The notes beneath the pieces were generated by a model. It made no database searches and was not told the origin of the DNA. It saw only the letters and a list, made by a program, of their open reading frames with translations. The translations under genes and the position numbers were made by a program. Shown here piece after piece: positions 16,509 through 24,990 of a stretch of 64,000 bases of DNA. This DNA is from CAIYRG01 sp964494505 (GTDB taxonomy: Bacteria > Pseudomonadota > Alphaproteobacteria > Micropepsales > Micropepsaceae): the NCBI GenBank assembly GCA_964494505.1, contig CAZBRO010000010.1, forward strand, positions 70,468-134,467. Reading direction: 5' to 3'. How positions within the stretch are numbered: position 1 is the first letter of the stretch; the number at the start of each line of letters is the position of its first letter.

Positions 16509-17325
16509 CCAAAAGCGTTTGTAAACGGTCCGGGCGGTCGGTGCAGATGGCATCGACGCCCAGCCCGATCAGACGCCGCATCTCGCGCGGGGCATTCACC
16601 GTCCACGCTCCAAAAGCGAGCCCATTCGCGCGCGCCTCTTTCACCGCTTTCGCTGTCGCGCGTTCGCGCGCGGCAAACCAGCCATCGCCGCGGGCAGCGC
16701 GGACCGCTGCTGCGCCTGAACGCGCATGCGCCGTGGTGCTGAACCAGCAGGGCACATCCGGATCGAGCCTCTTCGCATGAACCAGCCCTCGCCAATCGAA
16801 CCCGACAAGGATCGCGTTCGCGCGAAATCCACTCGCGCGCAATTCGGCGAGCACGGCTTCCGCGACCGCTTCGGGACGCGCGGAAAGCGAAGGATTGCGC
16901 AGGCTCGTCTTGATCTCGATAAAGAGGCGGAAATCCGGATCGATCGTGCGCACTTGGGCAATCACGTCGTGCAATGACGGCATGCGTTCTCCGTCGTGCG
17001 GGCTCAAATGGCGATGAGGCCGCGCATAGAGCGTGCCAGGTTTGGGTCTGCCGACGTCGAAGCTCTGCAGCTCCGCCAAGGTGAGCGCACGGATGGATGG
17101 AAGCCTTTTAGCGCCGCGCCGCAGCCAGCGCCCGTCCGAATCGCGGCAGAGCTCCGGCTTCAGGCGGAAATCATGGAATACGACCAGTCTATCGTCGCGG
17201 GTCAATTGCACGTCCAGCTCAGCGCCGTCATAGCCTGCTTTGGCCGCCGAAACGAACGCATAAAGGGTGTTTTCCGGCCACAACGCAGCCCCCCCGCGAT
17301 GGGCGATGTTCAGCGTTCGTGTCAC
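16453..17325 (-). CDS. glycerophosphodiester phosphodiesterase
   Basis: A 290-residue GDPD (UgpQ/GlpQ-like) enzyme, hydrolysing glycerophosphodiesters to glycerol 3-phosphate and an alcohol. Motifs: AHRGGAALWPENT at residues 8-20 (catalytic H and R), GAELDVQLTRDD, VVFHDF, FIEIKT, and the late GAWTVNAPREMRRLIGLGVD and ICTDRPD. No signal peptide, so cytosolic. The start is GTG with GGGAAAT upstream. The C-terminal tail runs antisense into the end of cysK. Confidence 0.92.
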   Translation of the reverse strand: MTRTLNIAHRGGAALWPENTLYAFVSAAKAGYDGAELDVQLTRDDRLVVFHDFRLKPELCRDSDGRWLRRGAKRLPSIRALTLAELQSFDVGRPKPGTLYARPHRHLSPHDGERMPSLHDVIAQVRTIDPDFRLFIEIKTSLRNPSLSARPEAVAEAVLAELRASGFRANAILVGFDWRGLVHAKRLDPDVPCWFSTTAHARSGAAAVRAARGDGWFAARERATAKAVKEARANGLAFGAWTVNAPREMRRLIGLGVDAICTDRPDRLQTLLATAPRTKRSKDSALRTKE

Positions 17326-17438
17326 TGTATTTCCCGGTCAGGGCGGCCGGTGAGGACCGTTAAGGAAAAATCACTATCGGGAATATCCCTCGATTGTGTA
17401 GAATAACCTGACGTTGGGGTCAGGGCCGAAACGAGACC

Positions 17439-17903
17439 ATGCTGAAAAACGCATTGACGCATGCCGCCATAGCCTGCGCGGGCATTTTCTGCTCCGCCAA
17501 CGCTTATGCGGTCAGTTTGCCGGCCGAAAACGCGAGCGGTGTCGTGCTTCACAGCACGCTGGGCTCGGTGACCGGAGAAATCGCGGACCCTGTGGGCGAG
17601 GTAAAGCCCGGCCAGACCATCACCATAACCGGCGACTGCGTTTCGCGCGCCGGCTCGGCGGACAATCTCCAGGTGGTTCTGACCTTTGCCGATACGGGCA
17701 CGGACTCGCCCGGCTATCGCTCGATGATCGCAACCGATCAAGAGATCGAAGGCGCGGGCCTCTCGGTGCGCGTCCCCGATCTTCCCGCGGCGTCGGACCG
17801 GGTGTTCTCGGTGAAAGTGTTCCGGCTCGGCCAGGATAGCCCGCAGATCTGCAATGCAGGCAGCATCAAAATCGGGCGGACGACCGGCGGCAAGTTCGGT
17901 TAG
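17439..17903 (+). CDS. small secreted protein of unknown function
   Basis: A 154-residue protein with signal peptide (cleavage after ANAYA, about residue 24). The mature part is beta-rich and acidic with few Cys. Segments such as PGQTITITGDCVS and SVRVPDLPAASDRVFSVKVFRLG suggest an immunoglobulin-like or beta-sandwich fold. The 113 bases upstream are relatively AT-rich and probably carry its promoter. Convergent with ubiB, five bases apart. No family recognised. Confidence 0.65.
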   Translation: MLKNALTHAAIACAGIFCSANAYAVSLPAENASGVVLHSTLGSVTGEIADPVGEVKPGQTITITGDCVSRAGSADNLQVVLTFADTGTDSPGYRSMIATDQEIEGAGLSVRVPDLPAASDRVFSVKVFRLGQDSPQICNAGSIKIGRTTGGKFG

Positions 17904-17908
17904 ATATC

Positions 17909-19474
17909 TCAAAGCAGGCCCAAAGCGAGAATTCCGAGCGCGCCGGCGGCGATCCATAGCGCCACACGCACATGGCGCGTTCGCTTCAGTTGGCTGTACG
18001 CGATACCCCGAACGGAATCGGGATGCAGGCGCAATCCGCCGTCCGCAAGCTGCGCGGCAATCGCTTCGGTGTCGCGCAAAAGCTGCGGCAGGTTCTGGGC
18101 GAGTTTACCAAGACTCGTGAGCCCGTCCGCCGCATCGCGCAACCGCGCTTCGGGTCCGAGATTGTCCACCATCCAAGTCTCGATGATGGGCCGCGAGGCT
18201 TCCCAGATGTCGAAGGTGGGATCGAGGTTGCGCGCGACGCCCTCCACCACCACCATGGTCTTCTGCAGCATCACGAGCTGCGGCTGTAGCTGCATGTCGA
18301 AGCGGCGCGTGGTGTCGAACAGCTGCTCCAGCAGGCGTGCCATGGAGACATCGCGCGCGGTGCGCCCGAAGATCGGTTCGCCGACTGCGCGCAGCGCTTG
18401 CGCGAAGGTCTCCACATTGTGCGTCTTGGGCACGAAGCCGTAGTCGAAATGGACCTGCGCGACCCGCATGTAATCGCGCGCCAGAAATCCCGCCAGCGTT
18501 TCGGCCATGAAGCGCCGCATCGCCGGTTCGAGCCGCCCCATGATGCCGAAATCGACCGCGCAGATGCTTCCCTCCGCATCGACGAACAGATTTCCCGGAT
18601 GCATGTCGGCGTGGAAGAAGCCGTCGCGCAGAGCCTGTGTGAGAAAGGAACGCACCACCATGACCGCGATGCGCGCGGGATCGTGCCCGGCCGCGGCGAG
18701 CGTGTCGGGATCGCGCAGCACGACGCCTTCCACCCATTCCGAGGTGAACACGCGCGAGCTGGTGCGGGACCAGTCGAGCGCCGGCACGCGGAAATCGTCG
18801 TCGTTGCGGGTATTCTGTCCAAGCTCCGAAGCGGCCGCCGCCTCCATGCGCAGATCGAGTTCCAGCGCAACGGATGCGGCGAGCGTCTCCACCACGGCGC
18901 TGAGGCGCAAGCGGCGCGCCTCGGCCGAGAACCGTTCGGCGATCCCGGCCGCGAAGCGGAAGGCGTCGAAATCGCGCGCGAACTCGGCCTCGATGCCGGG
19001 GCGCAGTATCTTCACCGCGACATGGCGGGGCGGATCGTCGGTGGTTTCGGCCGCGTGCACCTGCGCGATGGAGGCCGCAGCGACGGGCGGCCCGAACGCG
19101 CCGAAAATGGCATCGAGCGGGCGGCCGAGTTCGGCCTCGACGATTGTCCTCGCCTCGGCATCCGGGAAGGGCGGCAGGCGGTCCTGCAGCGTTTCCAACC
19201 CGCGCGCGATTTCCGATCCCAATATATCCGGGCGGGTAGCAAGGAGTTGGCCGAGCTTGATCGCCGACGGCCCCATCTCTTCCAGCGCGGCGGCCAGGCG
19301 TTCACCGGGGAGGCGGGCCATCTCCGCGGCGTTGGGCCGGCCGAGAAGCCGCGCGGCAAACCGCAACGAGGGGGGCGCGCGGTCCGCATATTCATGGGGC
19401 ACCAGCGCATCGCGGCGCGCAAGAATCCGCGCCACGCGCACGACCCGGCCAATTCTGCTCAAGGCTTGGAACAT
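17909..19474 (-). CDS. ubiB: ubiquinone biosynthesis protein UbiB (ABC1/ADCK atypical kinase)
   Basis: A 521-residue UbiB needed for aerobic ubiquinone synthesis, thought to act as an ATPase that helps the membrane Coq/Ubi complex. Typical features: the family-specific KxGQ motif (AIKLGQLLATRPD), the Ala-rich loop AAASIAQVH, HADMHPGN in the catalytic loop, VDFG as the Mg motif, and a C-terminal hydrophobic segment (ALWIAAGALGILALGLL) for membrane anchoring. Its ATG lies five bases after ubiE, forming a ubiE-ubiB operon. Confidence 0.96.
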   Translation of the reverse strand: MFQALSRIGRVVRVARILARRDALVPHEYADRAPPSLRFAARLLGRPNAAEMARLPGERLAAALEEMGPSAIKLGQLLATRPDILGSEIARGLETLQDRLPPFPDAEARTIVEAELGRPLDAIFGAFGPPVAAASIAQVHAAETTDDPPRHVAVKILRPGIEAEFARDFDAFRFAAGIAERFSAEARRLRLSAVVETLAASVALELDLRMEAAAASELGQNTRNDDDFRVPALDWSRTSSRVFTSEWVEGVVLRDPDTLAAAGHDPARIAVMVVRSFLTQALRDGFFHADMHPGNLFVDAEGSICAVDFGIMGRLEPAMRRFMAETLAGFLARDYMRVAQVHFDYGFVPKTHNVETFAQALRAVGEPIFGRTARDVSMARLLEQLFDTTRRFDMQLQPQLVMLQKTMVVVEGVARNLDPTFDIWEASRPIIETWMVDNLGPEARLRDAADGLTSLGKLAQNLPQLLRDTEAIAAQLADGGLRLHPDSVRGIAYSQLKRTRHVRVALWIAAGALGILALGLL

Positions 19475-19479
19475 GCGGC

Positions 19480-20235
19480 CTACACCTTCCAGCCCGAATG
19501 CATAGCGGCGATTCCGCCCGAGAGATTGCGGAACTTGGTTTGCGCAAAGCCCGCTTTGGCGATCAGCTTCGCAAACGCGGTTTGCGAGGGAAACCGGCGG
19601 ATGCTTTCCGCGAGATAGCGATAGGCGGAGCCGTCACCCGCAACAATTTCACCGAGCCGCGGCAGCACGGAAAACGAATACGCATCGTAAAGCGCATCCA
19701 AGCCCGGTGCCGCGACGCGGGAGAATTCCAGGCACAGGAACCGCCCGCCCGGCTTGAGCACGCGATAGGCTTCGGCGAGCACGCGATCCAGATGCGTACA
19801 GTTGCGGATGCCGAAGCCGATCGTGTAGGCGTCCTGGCTTGCGCTTTCGATGGGGAGGTTCTCTGCGTCCCCGCACACCCAGACGATGTTGCTGTCCGCG
19901 GCTTCCGGACGACTGATCCCCTGTTCCAGCATGGCTTGGCTGAGGTCGCAGACCGTGATCGCGGCTTCCCCGCCACGCTCGCGAGTGCGCTTGGCGATTC
20001 GGAAAGCGATGTCGCCGGTGCCGCCGGCTACGTCGAGGACCGCCATCCGGGGTTGCGGGTTCAGCCAATCGACGAACGCGTCCTTCCACAGGCGGTGAAC
20101 ACCTGCGCTCATCAGGTCGTTCATCAGGTCGTAGCGGGATGCCACCGACGAGAAAATACCGCGCACGAGGTCGGGCTTTTCGTCCGGCGCCACGTCGCGG
20201 AAGCCGAAGGGTACTTTTTCTTCCTGTTCGTTCAT
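19480..20235 (-). CDS. ubiE: demethylmenaquinone/2-methoxy-6-polyprenyl-benzoquinol methyltransferase
   Basis: A 251-residue C-methyltransferase of quinone synthesis using S-adenosylmethionine. The SAM motif is VLDVAGGTGDIAF; the family signatures around YDLMNDLMSAGVHRLWK and GFGIRNCTHLD are present, as is the C-terminal GGIAAMHSGWK. The ATG at 20235 was chosen because the MNEQEEKVPFGFRDV start matches the family. Operon with ubiB; divergent from mutM with 46 bases between. Confidence 0.97.
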   Translation of the reverse strand: MNEQEEKVPFGFRDVAPDEKPDLVRGIFSSVASRYDLMNDLMSAGVHRLWKDAFVDWLNPQPRMAVLDVAGGTGDIAFRIAKRTRERGGEAAITVCDLSQAMLEQGISRPEAADSNIVWVCGDAENLPIESASQDAYTIGFGIRNCTHLDRVLAEAYRVLKPGGRFLCLEFSRVAAPGLDALYDAYSFSVLPRLGEIVAGDGSAYRYLAESIRRFPSQTAFAKLIAKAGFAQTKFRNLSGGIAAMHSGWKV

Positions 20236-20281
20236 GGGGCCGGACAATAGCGTCAAGCTCACAAACCGGCTACATGGCCCC

Positions 20282-21148
20282 ATGCCCGAATTACCCGAAG
20301 TCGAAACGGTTCGCCTGGGCCTTGTGCCCGCGTTAAAGGGGCGCAGGTTCGCGCGCGTTCAGGTCAATCGGCCCGATCTCAGGACGCCATTTCCGGAGCG
20401 GTTTGCCGCGCGGCTGACCGGGCGGCGCGTCATGCACCTGAGGCGGCGGGCGAAATATCTGCTGCTCGATCTGGATTCCGGCGAGACACTGATCGTGCAT
20501 CTGGGCATGAGCGGGCGGCTGACGGTGCATGGCGCGAATACGCATCGGCCCGGACGCTTCCACAACAAGGCGCCCGATGACGGCAGCGGCGCGGGCAAGC
20601 ACGATCATGTGGTGTTCGAGACCGATGAAGGCACGCGCATCGTCTTCACCGATCATCGCCGCTTCGGGCTGATGGGGCTCAGCCCGACCGATGCGCTGGA
20701 GGCCGATCCGCTGTTCAAAGGGTTGGGTCCGGAGCCGCTGGACGATTCCTTCACGCCTTCCGTGCTGAGCGCCGCACTGACGGGCAAGAAAACGCCGATC
20801 AAATCGGCGCTGCTCGATCAGCGCGTGGTGGCTGGGCTCGGCAACATCTATGTCTGCGAGGCGCTGTTCAGGGCGGGCATTTCGCCCAAGCGGCTGGCGA
20901 AGACCGTGGCTGGCGCGCGGTGCGAAAAACTGGTGCCGGCGATCAAGGCGGTGCTGAAGGAGGCGGTGGACGCGGGGGGATCGTCGTTGCGCGATTACGC
21001 GCGCGCCGACGGCGAGCTCGGCTACTTCCAGCATCATTTCGCCGTTTATGACCGCGAGGGCGAACCGTGCCCGAACTGCAAAGGCACGATCAAACGCATC
21101 GTGCAGGCGGGACGCTCGACCTTCTACTGCCCGAAGTGTCAGAACTGA
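20282..21148 (+). CDS. mutM: formamidopyrimidine-DNA glycosylase
   Basis: A 288-residue Fpg/MutM removing 8-oxoguanine and formamidopyrimidines from DNA. Starts MPELPEVETV: after Met removal, Pro1 is the Schiff-base nucleophile and Glu2 the proton donor. Also present are HLGMSGRL, DHRRFGLM, the helix-two-turn-helix region around RVVAGLGNIYVCE, and a C-terminal zinc finger (CPNCKGTI...FYCPKCQ). Length slightly above the usual 270. Divergent mutM and ubiE is a common alphaproteobacterial order. Confidence 0.97.
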   Translation: MPELPEVETVRLGLVPALKGRRFARVQVNRPDLRTPFPERFAARLTGRRVMHLRRRAKYLLLDLDSGETLIVHLGMSGRLTVHGANTHRPGRFHNKAPDDGSGAGKHDHVVFETDEGTRIVFTDHRRFGLMGLSPTDALEADPLFKGLGPEPLDDSFTPSVLSAALTGKKTPIKSALLDQRVVAGLGNIYVCEALFRAGISPKRLAKTVAGARCEKLVPAIKAVLKEAVDAGGSSLRDYARADGELGYFQHHFAVYDREGEPCPNCKGTIKRIVQAGRSTFYCPKCQN

Positions 21149-21163
21149 GGCTCCTCGCGGCAA

Positions 21164-21862
21164 TCAAGGGATACGGTTTGCCTCGTCCGCACCGCGGAGC
21201 CGCGCGGCTCTTTCCTCAAGTTCCATCGAGAGCGCCGCTACGTTTCCCCCGTGCTGCTGCAAATAAGCCATGAATTCTTCGCGCTGGGTAATGGCCAGCC
21301 ATGCACCTTCGACCTCAATGTCGGTGATGATGTTTCCGCCGCTCTGTGCCCGGCGCACGCGAAAGCCCATTTGCGTTTGAGCGGCCTTGCCGCCAGGGCC
21401 GCCCGCAACGACGTTGACGATCACATCGTCCTCGGCGCGTTCGACCGAGCCGATCACTTCCAAGGGATGGTCTTTGTAGGTGTCGAGCCCCCGTTGATAG
21501 ACCGCGACTAGAAGATCCGTGCACGCAGCTATGTATTTCTGAAGGTCGGCCTCGCCGGCATCGCGCGCAAATGGACCGAGCGTAAACAGCGCCACGCGTT
21601 TGACGTCGACCACGGACAGCAACAGGGCGCGGAATTTGAGCTGACGCTGAGCCGCGTCGGAAGCCCCGTCGTTCAGGATTGTGTAGGCTCTATCGATGCT
21701 GGATTGAACAAACGCTTCAGAGGGATTGGCGGCGTGCGCATCGGATAAGGGCAATACCCAGAACGCGGCGAACACGAGCGCGCACATGACCGCCCTCAGT
21801 CGCGTCCGGGTTGCCCAGACCGTTTGACCGCTTGGAGGCTGCAAACTCGGTGTCGTTCTCAT
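21164..21862 (-). CDS. MlaC/Ttg2D-like periplasmic phospholipid-binding protein
   Basis: About 232 residues from the ATG at 21862; a TTG at 21904 would add 14. A hydrophobic stretch (AVMCALVFAAFWVLPL) followed by SDAHA serves as signal peptide. The mature part matches the MlaC family (toluene tolerance Ttg2): LLLSVVDVKRVALFTLG, DLQKYIAACTDLLVAVYQ and a DIEVEGAWLAITQREEF segment. MlaC shuttles phospholipids between the outer membrane and the Mla transporter. No other mla gene is nearby, so it is an orphan here. Convergent with mutM, 15 bases apart. Confidence 0.82.
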   Translation of the reverse strand: MRTTPSLQPPSGQTVWATRTRLRAVMCALVFAAFWVLPLSDAHAANPSEAFVQSSIDRAYTILNDGASDAAQRQLKFRALLLSVVDVKRVALFTLGPFARDAGEADLQKYIAACTDLLVAVYQRGLDTYKDHPLEVIGSVERAEDDVIVNVVAGGPGGKAAQTQMGFRVRRAQSGGNIITDIEVEGAWLAITQREEFMAYLQQHGGNVAALSMELEERAARLRGADEANRIP

Positions 21863-21911
21863 CTCTGCGTCTCTCTCAACTTTTTGGGAAACCGGCTCCA
21901 CCAAAGGCGGG

Positions 21912-22277
21912 CTATACCGCGTAATGGACGAGGTTGGACGTGGGCGGTATCGCCAGCATCACCGGAACGAGACCGGCCAGCATGAGACTAGCCATCGCCG
22001 CGTAAACGTAGTGGCGATGATCGAGCAGCAAGACCACCGCACCGAAGGAAATCGGCGCCACCAGAACGATGCCCCAAACTCTGAACTCCGGCTGTGCGAG
22101 AAATGCCGCCGCGATGAGTTCGATCAAGCCTATCGTGCGATAGGTGAGCGCTGGAATATCCCAGCGTGCATAGGTTTCACGCACGGCACCGACGCCGGCC
22201 AGGTTCACCAGCCCCGCCAGGGCAAACAGCGCCACGTTCGCCCATGCCGCCAGCACCGGAAGAGAAACATCAAACAT
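21912..22277 (-). CDS. small DoxX-like membrane protein
   Basis: 121 residues with four predicted membrane helices (VALFALAGLVNLAG, TIGLIELIAAAFLA, WGIVLVAPISFGAVVLL, AMASLMLAGLVPVMLA), the size and layout of DoxX-like proteins. The ATG at 22277 follows GGGAGATG and overlaps the end of the CBS gene by eight bases, so translation is probably coupled. Role unknown; some DoxX-like proteins work with stress or redox functions. Confidence 0.72.
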   Translation of the reverse strand: MFDVSLPVLAAWANVALFALAGLVNLAGVGAVRETYARWDIPALTYRTIGLIELIAAAFLAQPEFRVWGIVLVAPISFGAVVLLLDHRHYVYAAMASLMLAGLVPVMLAIPPTSNLVHYAV

Positions 22278-22737
22278 GGGACATCTCCCGGATCCGGCCG
22301 CCGTTCGGCGCGTCATGAAAAATAGTGCGCGGAGCAAATCGCTTTTCGATTTCGAGATCTTCCAGCCGGTACTTCAGGATGTCGCCGGCGCTGACGATGC
22401 CAGCGAGCTTGCCGTCGCGAAGCACAACCAGATGCCGCTTGCCGTCACCGGTCATCCGGGCAATCGTGCGCTGAAGACCATCTTCGGGTGCCGCCAGCAG
22501 GATGTCTCGCGCCGCGATGTCACCCGCCGTCATCGAGTCGATCTTCTCCCCATGACGCGCGAGAGCGTTGACGATCTCCCGCTCGGAGATGACGCCGACG
22601 ATCGTTTCGCCGTCTTTCACGACCAGAGCCGGGATATTGCGTTCGCGCAGCCGCTCCGCGGCACGTCTAGCCGACGTCCGGGGGCTTACCGTTACGACCT
22701 CGCTTCCCTTGCGGTAGAGAATGGCTTGGATACTCAT
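22270..22737 (-). CDS. CBS-domain pair protein
   Basis: 155 residues forming a tandem CBS (Bateman) module, which senses adenosyl nucleotides in many proteins. CBS 1 runs from VVTVSPRTSARRAAERLRE to VGVISEREIVNALA; CBS 2 from TAGDIAARDILLAAPEDGL to LAGIVSAGDILKYRLEDLE. It has no attached catalytic domain. AAGGAAT precedes the ATG at 22737, and that ATG overlaps the stop of a small upstream frame as ATGA. Transcribed divergently from the TetR gene, which may regulate it. Confidence 0.88.
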   Translation of the reverse strand: MSIQAILYRKGSEVVTVSPRTSARRAAERLRERNIPALVVKDGETIVGVISEREIVNALARHGEKIDSMTAGDIAARDILLAAPEDGLQRTIARMTGDGKRHLVVLRDGKLAGIVSAGDILKYRLEDLEIEKRFAPRTIFHDAPNGGRIREMSHV

Positions 22738-22940
22738 GACGGCATTCCTTCTTGATCTTCGCGTTGCAGGCTCGATTCTGCGTTGGGCCGGAACGGCAGC
22801 CGGGAGGGAGGGAGCCCTGCCGCTCCGGCCCAACGGTCAGGCGGCAGCGCCGCCACGGGATTCTCCGGCTCCGCGGACTCAGGTCCCGCCGGAATCACGG
22901 AGTTTTCCCGAGGCAACCCGTCGTCAGATGTCTTAACCAT
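22734..22940 (-). CDS. possible small Pro-rich protein leading the CBS-DoxX operon
   Basis: A 68-residue frame from the ATG at 22940 with AAAGG about 8 bases upstream, ending in an ATGA overlap with the CBS start. The sequence is disordered-looking, rich in Pro, Glu, Ser and Arg, without domain or signal. The exact stop-start overlap argues for real, coupled translation; the low-complexity composition argues against. It could be a leader peptide. Confidence 0.4.
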   Translation of the reverse strand: MVKTSDDGLPRENSVIPAGPESAEPENPVAALPPDRWAGAAGLPPSRLPFRPNAESSLQREDQEGMPS

Positions 22941-22996
22941 TTGAAGAACCTTTAGAATTTGCGACCCAAACAACACGTGACATGGCCGGAATACTG

Positions 22997-23020
22997 TGGT
23001 ACTTACTAGTAACACTACCA
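22997..23020. promoter_or_regulatory. palindromic operator candidate 1 between TetR and CBS genes
   Basis: A perfect 10-bp palindrome TTACTAGTAA (23003-23012) lies between outer TGGT and ACCA arms. It is in the 129-base region between the divergent small-ORF-CBS-DoxX operon and the TetR gene, where a TetR-family regulator would be expected to bind. Confidence 0.55.
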
Positions 23021-23025
23021 GACGT

Positions 23026-23041
23026 TACTTACCGGTAAGTA
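23026..23041. promoter_or_regulatory. palindromic operator candidate 2, 28 bases before the TetR start
   Basis: TACTTACCGGTAAGTA is a perfect 16-bp palindrome. Size, symmetry and place between divergent promoters are typical of TetR-family operators. The half-sequence ACTTAC also occurs in candidate 1, so the two may bind the same protein. Confidence 0.7.
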
Positions 23042-23069
23042 CCGTGTCAAGCGGGAGGAAGGAAGTTTT

Positions 23070-23681
23070 TTGGAAACGTCAGCAGAGCTTGGCAGGAAGG
23101 TCGAAGTTCCGCCGCGCGAACGCATTCTCAATGCCGCTCGTGAGCTGTTTTATTCCCGCGGAATCCGCGCCGTCAGCGTCGATGAGATCGCCGCCGCCGC
23201 ACAAACCAACAAGATGACGCTATATCGCCACTTCGAATCGAAGGATCGGCTGGTGGCGGAATATCTGCGCTCGCTCAACGCCTATGCGATCGTCAGAGAC
23301 GAAGAAACGATACGGCCCTACGCGGGCGATCCCTATGCGCAGCTGCGCGCACTTGTTGCTCGCCACGGGGAGGATCTTTGCAAGGCGGATCTGCGCGGCT
23401 GTCCTGTGGCGAACGCTGCGGTCGAATTTCCGGAGAAGGACCATCCCGCCCGCGCGGTCATCGAGGAATGCAAGAACCAACAGCGCGATCGCATTGTGAA
23501 GCTCTGCCGCGAAGCGGGCTACGCCGAACCGGAACAATTGGCCGAACAACTCTTCCTGTTGTTCGACGGCGCTTGCGTAAATGTTCAGAGCCTGGGCCGC
23601 TGCGGACCCGGAAGCCGCTTCACCGAGATGGCGTACGCCTTGATGGCTTCACACCCGCGCCGTACCGAACAAAAGAACTGA
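23070..23681 (+). CDS. TetR/AcrR-family transcriptional regulator
   Basis: A 203-residue TetR-family repressor. The N-terminal helix-turn-helix covers about residues 17-63 (ERILNAARELFYSRGIRAVS, VDEIAAAAQTNKMTLYRHF, ESKDRLV). The C-terminal ligand domain holds Cys residues in EDLCKADLRGCPVAN and KLCREAGYAEP, as in the subgroup regulating redox or electrophile responses. The start is TTG with a strong GGGAGGAAGGAAG upstream. Two palindromes lie just upstream, so it probably controls itself and the divergent CBS-DoxX operon. Confidence 0.9.
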   Translation: METSAELGRKVEVPPRERILNAARELFYSRGIRAVSVDEIAAAAQTNKMTLYRHFESKDRLVAEYLRSLNAYAIVRDEETIRPYAGDPYAQLRALVARHGEDLCKADLRGCPVANAAVEFPEKDHPARAVIEECKNQQRDRIVKLCREAGYAEPEQLAEQLFLLFDGACVNVQSLGRCGPGSRFTEMAYALMASHPRRTEQKN

Positions 23682-23717
23682 TCGCTCTTGCCGGTTCGAA
23701 ATTGGGCCGAAGCTGAT

Positions 23718-24896
23718 TTATTTGCCGGCCGGTAAAGTCTTATCCAGCCATTGCGCGATGACGGCGGCGATTTGCTTGTTGTTCTTCTCCAGCATCATCA
23801 CATGCGAATTGCCGTGGATGCCGATGTCGGCAAGCTTGATCCAAGCCGGATGCACGCCTGCCTGATTGAGATACTTCACCGTGCAGTGGTCATAAGGCGA
23901 GTGATAGGATGCTTCCGACGTCACCACGAGAACCGGCATCTTCAGATTGGGCAATTGGCGGGCCGGCTCCTTCTGCTTCCAGCACGTCACAAGATTGGGC
24001 GCGTCCGCCTTTGCTTCCCGCTCGAACGCCAATTCGGATGCGTCCTTCAGTGCCGGCACATAGGCGAGCGGCACCGAGGTGATGCCATAGGGCAGCGCCA
24101 CCGGCCCTTCCTTGAACCAGTTCGGGCTTCCTACGAATTCCACGCCGTGCACCGGCGGGCCGTTCGGCTCGACGGCGAGAATCGCCTTGATCAGATCGGG
24201 CCGCGCATCGGCCACCGGCCATGCAAACGCGCCGGCCTGCGAATGCACCAGCAATATTCCCGGCCCGATCTTCTCGAACAGCGTGATCAGCGCGTCACGG
24301 TTCAGAAACTGCTGCTTCTCGAAACTTCCGATGGCCGGGAGCTGGCTCGCCATGAGCTGCTGTGCGGCGGGATCGTCTTGCGCCCCTGTGCCCGGCCATT
24401 GCGTGTGCAGGACGGCTTGCGGCCAGAGCTTGGATTTTTCCTGCGCCACCATGCGCGGGAAGGAATTGGTGCTCTCGACATTGCGCGCTGGGCCGTAGGT
24501 CGCGGGGAGATAACCCGAGCGCCCTCGCCCGGGCTGATCCACCACATACACCGCATAACCCTGGCGCACGAAATATTGCGCCCAGCCCTCGCGGCCGTCA
24601 GGCGTGCCGGTGAAGTTGACGCCCGACATGGTACCGCCGTGCACCATCACGATGGGGTAGGCGTGCGTGCGGCGCGCGGGGACCCGTTCCTCGACATACA
24701 TCTGATCGGTGACATAGGTGGCGTTGCCGTAACTGTCGCCCTTTGCGGCGGTGGTGACCTTGGCGTTGACGTAGAAATAGCCGTCCTTCGCGAGCATCAG
24801 CGGGCCGTCGTCCTCGGCGGCCCGAGGGGCAGCGCTCAGAAGCACGAATGCCGATGCGGCCGAAAGCAATGCCACCGCCCTAGATGCCGGTCTCAT
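23718..24896 (-). CDS. secreted alpha/beta hydrolase (large esterase)
   Basis: A 392-residue secreted hydrolase with signal peptide (cleavage after PRAAE, about residue 28). The fold is shown by IVMVHGGTMSG (oxyanion region), DQPGRGRSGYLP, the nucleophile elbow VHSQAG near residue 218 and the late His in GIHGNSHVMMLE. Such proteins are often annotated as esterases or lipases. Its divergent neighbour is the enoyl-CoA hydratase gene, 94 bases away. Substrate unknown. Confidence 0.85.
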   Translation of the reverse strand: MRPASRAVALLSAASAFVLLSAAPRAAEDDGPLMLAKDGYFYVNAKVTTAAKGDSYGNATYVTDQMYVEERVPARRTHAYPIVMVHGGTMSGVNFTGTPDGREGWAQYFVRQGYAVYVVDQPGRGRSGYLPATYGPARNVESTNSFPRMVAQEKSKLWPQAVLHTQWPGTGAQDDPAAQQLMASQLPAIGSFEKQQFLNRDALITLFEKIGPGILLVHSQAGAFAWPVADARPDLIKAILAVEPNGPPVHGVEFVGSPNWFKEGPVALPYGITSVPLAYVPALKDASELAFEREAKADAPNLVTCWKQKEPARQLPNLKMPVLVVTSEASYHSPYDHCTVKYLNQAGVHPAWIKLADIGIHGNSHVMMLEKNNKQIAAVIAQWLDKTLPAGK

Positions 24897-24990
24897 GCGG
24901 TCCTCCCCGTTTGCAGCATCATGCCATGTTCTCTTGCCGGGCGCGCCGGCTTGGGCGCATATTGCAGTGCAACATCAGGGCCCGCGCCGC

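Noticed and set aside
22941..23069. Possible mobile-element end formed by the palindromes
   Set aside because: No transposase, target duplication or terminal repeat pair was found; position between divergent genes fits operators better.
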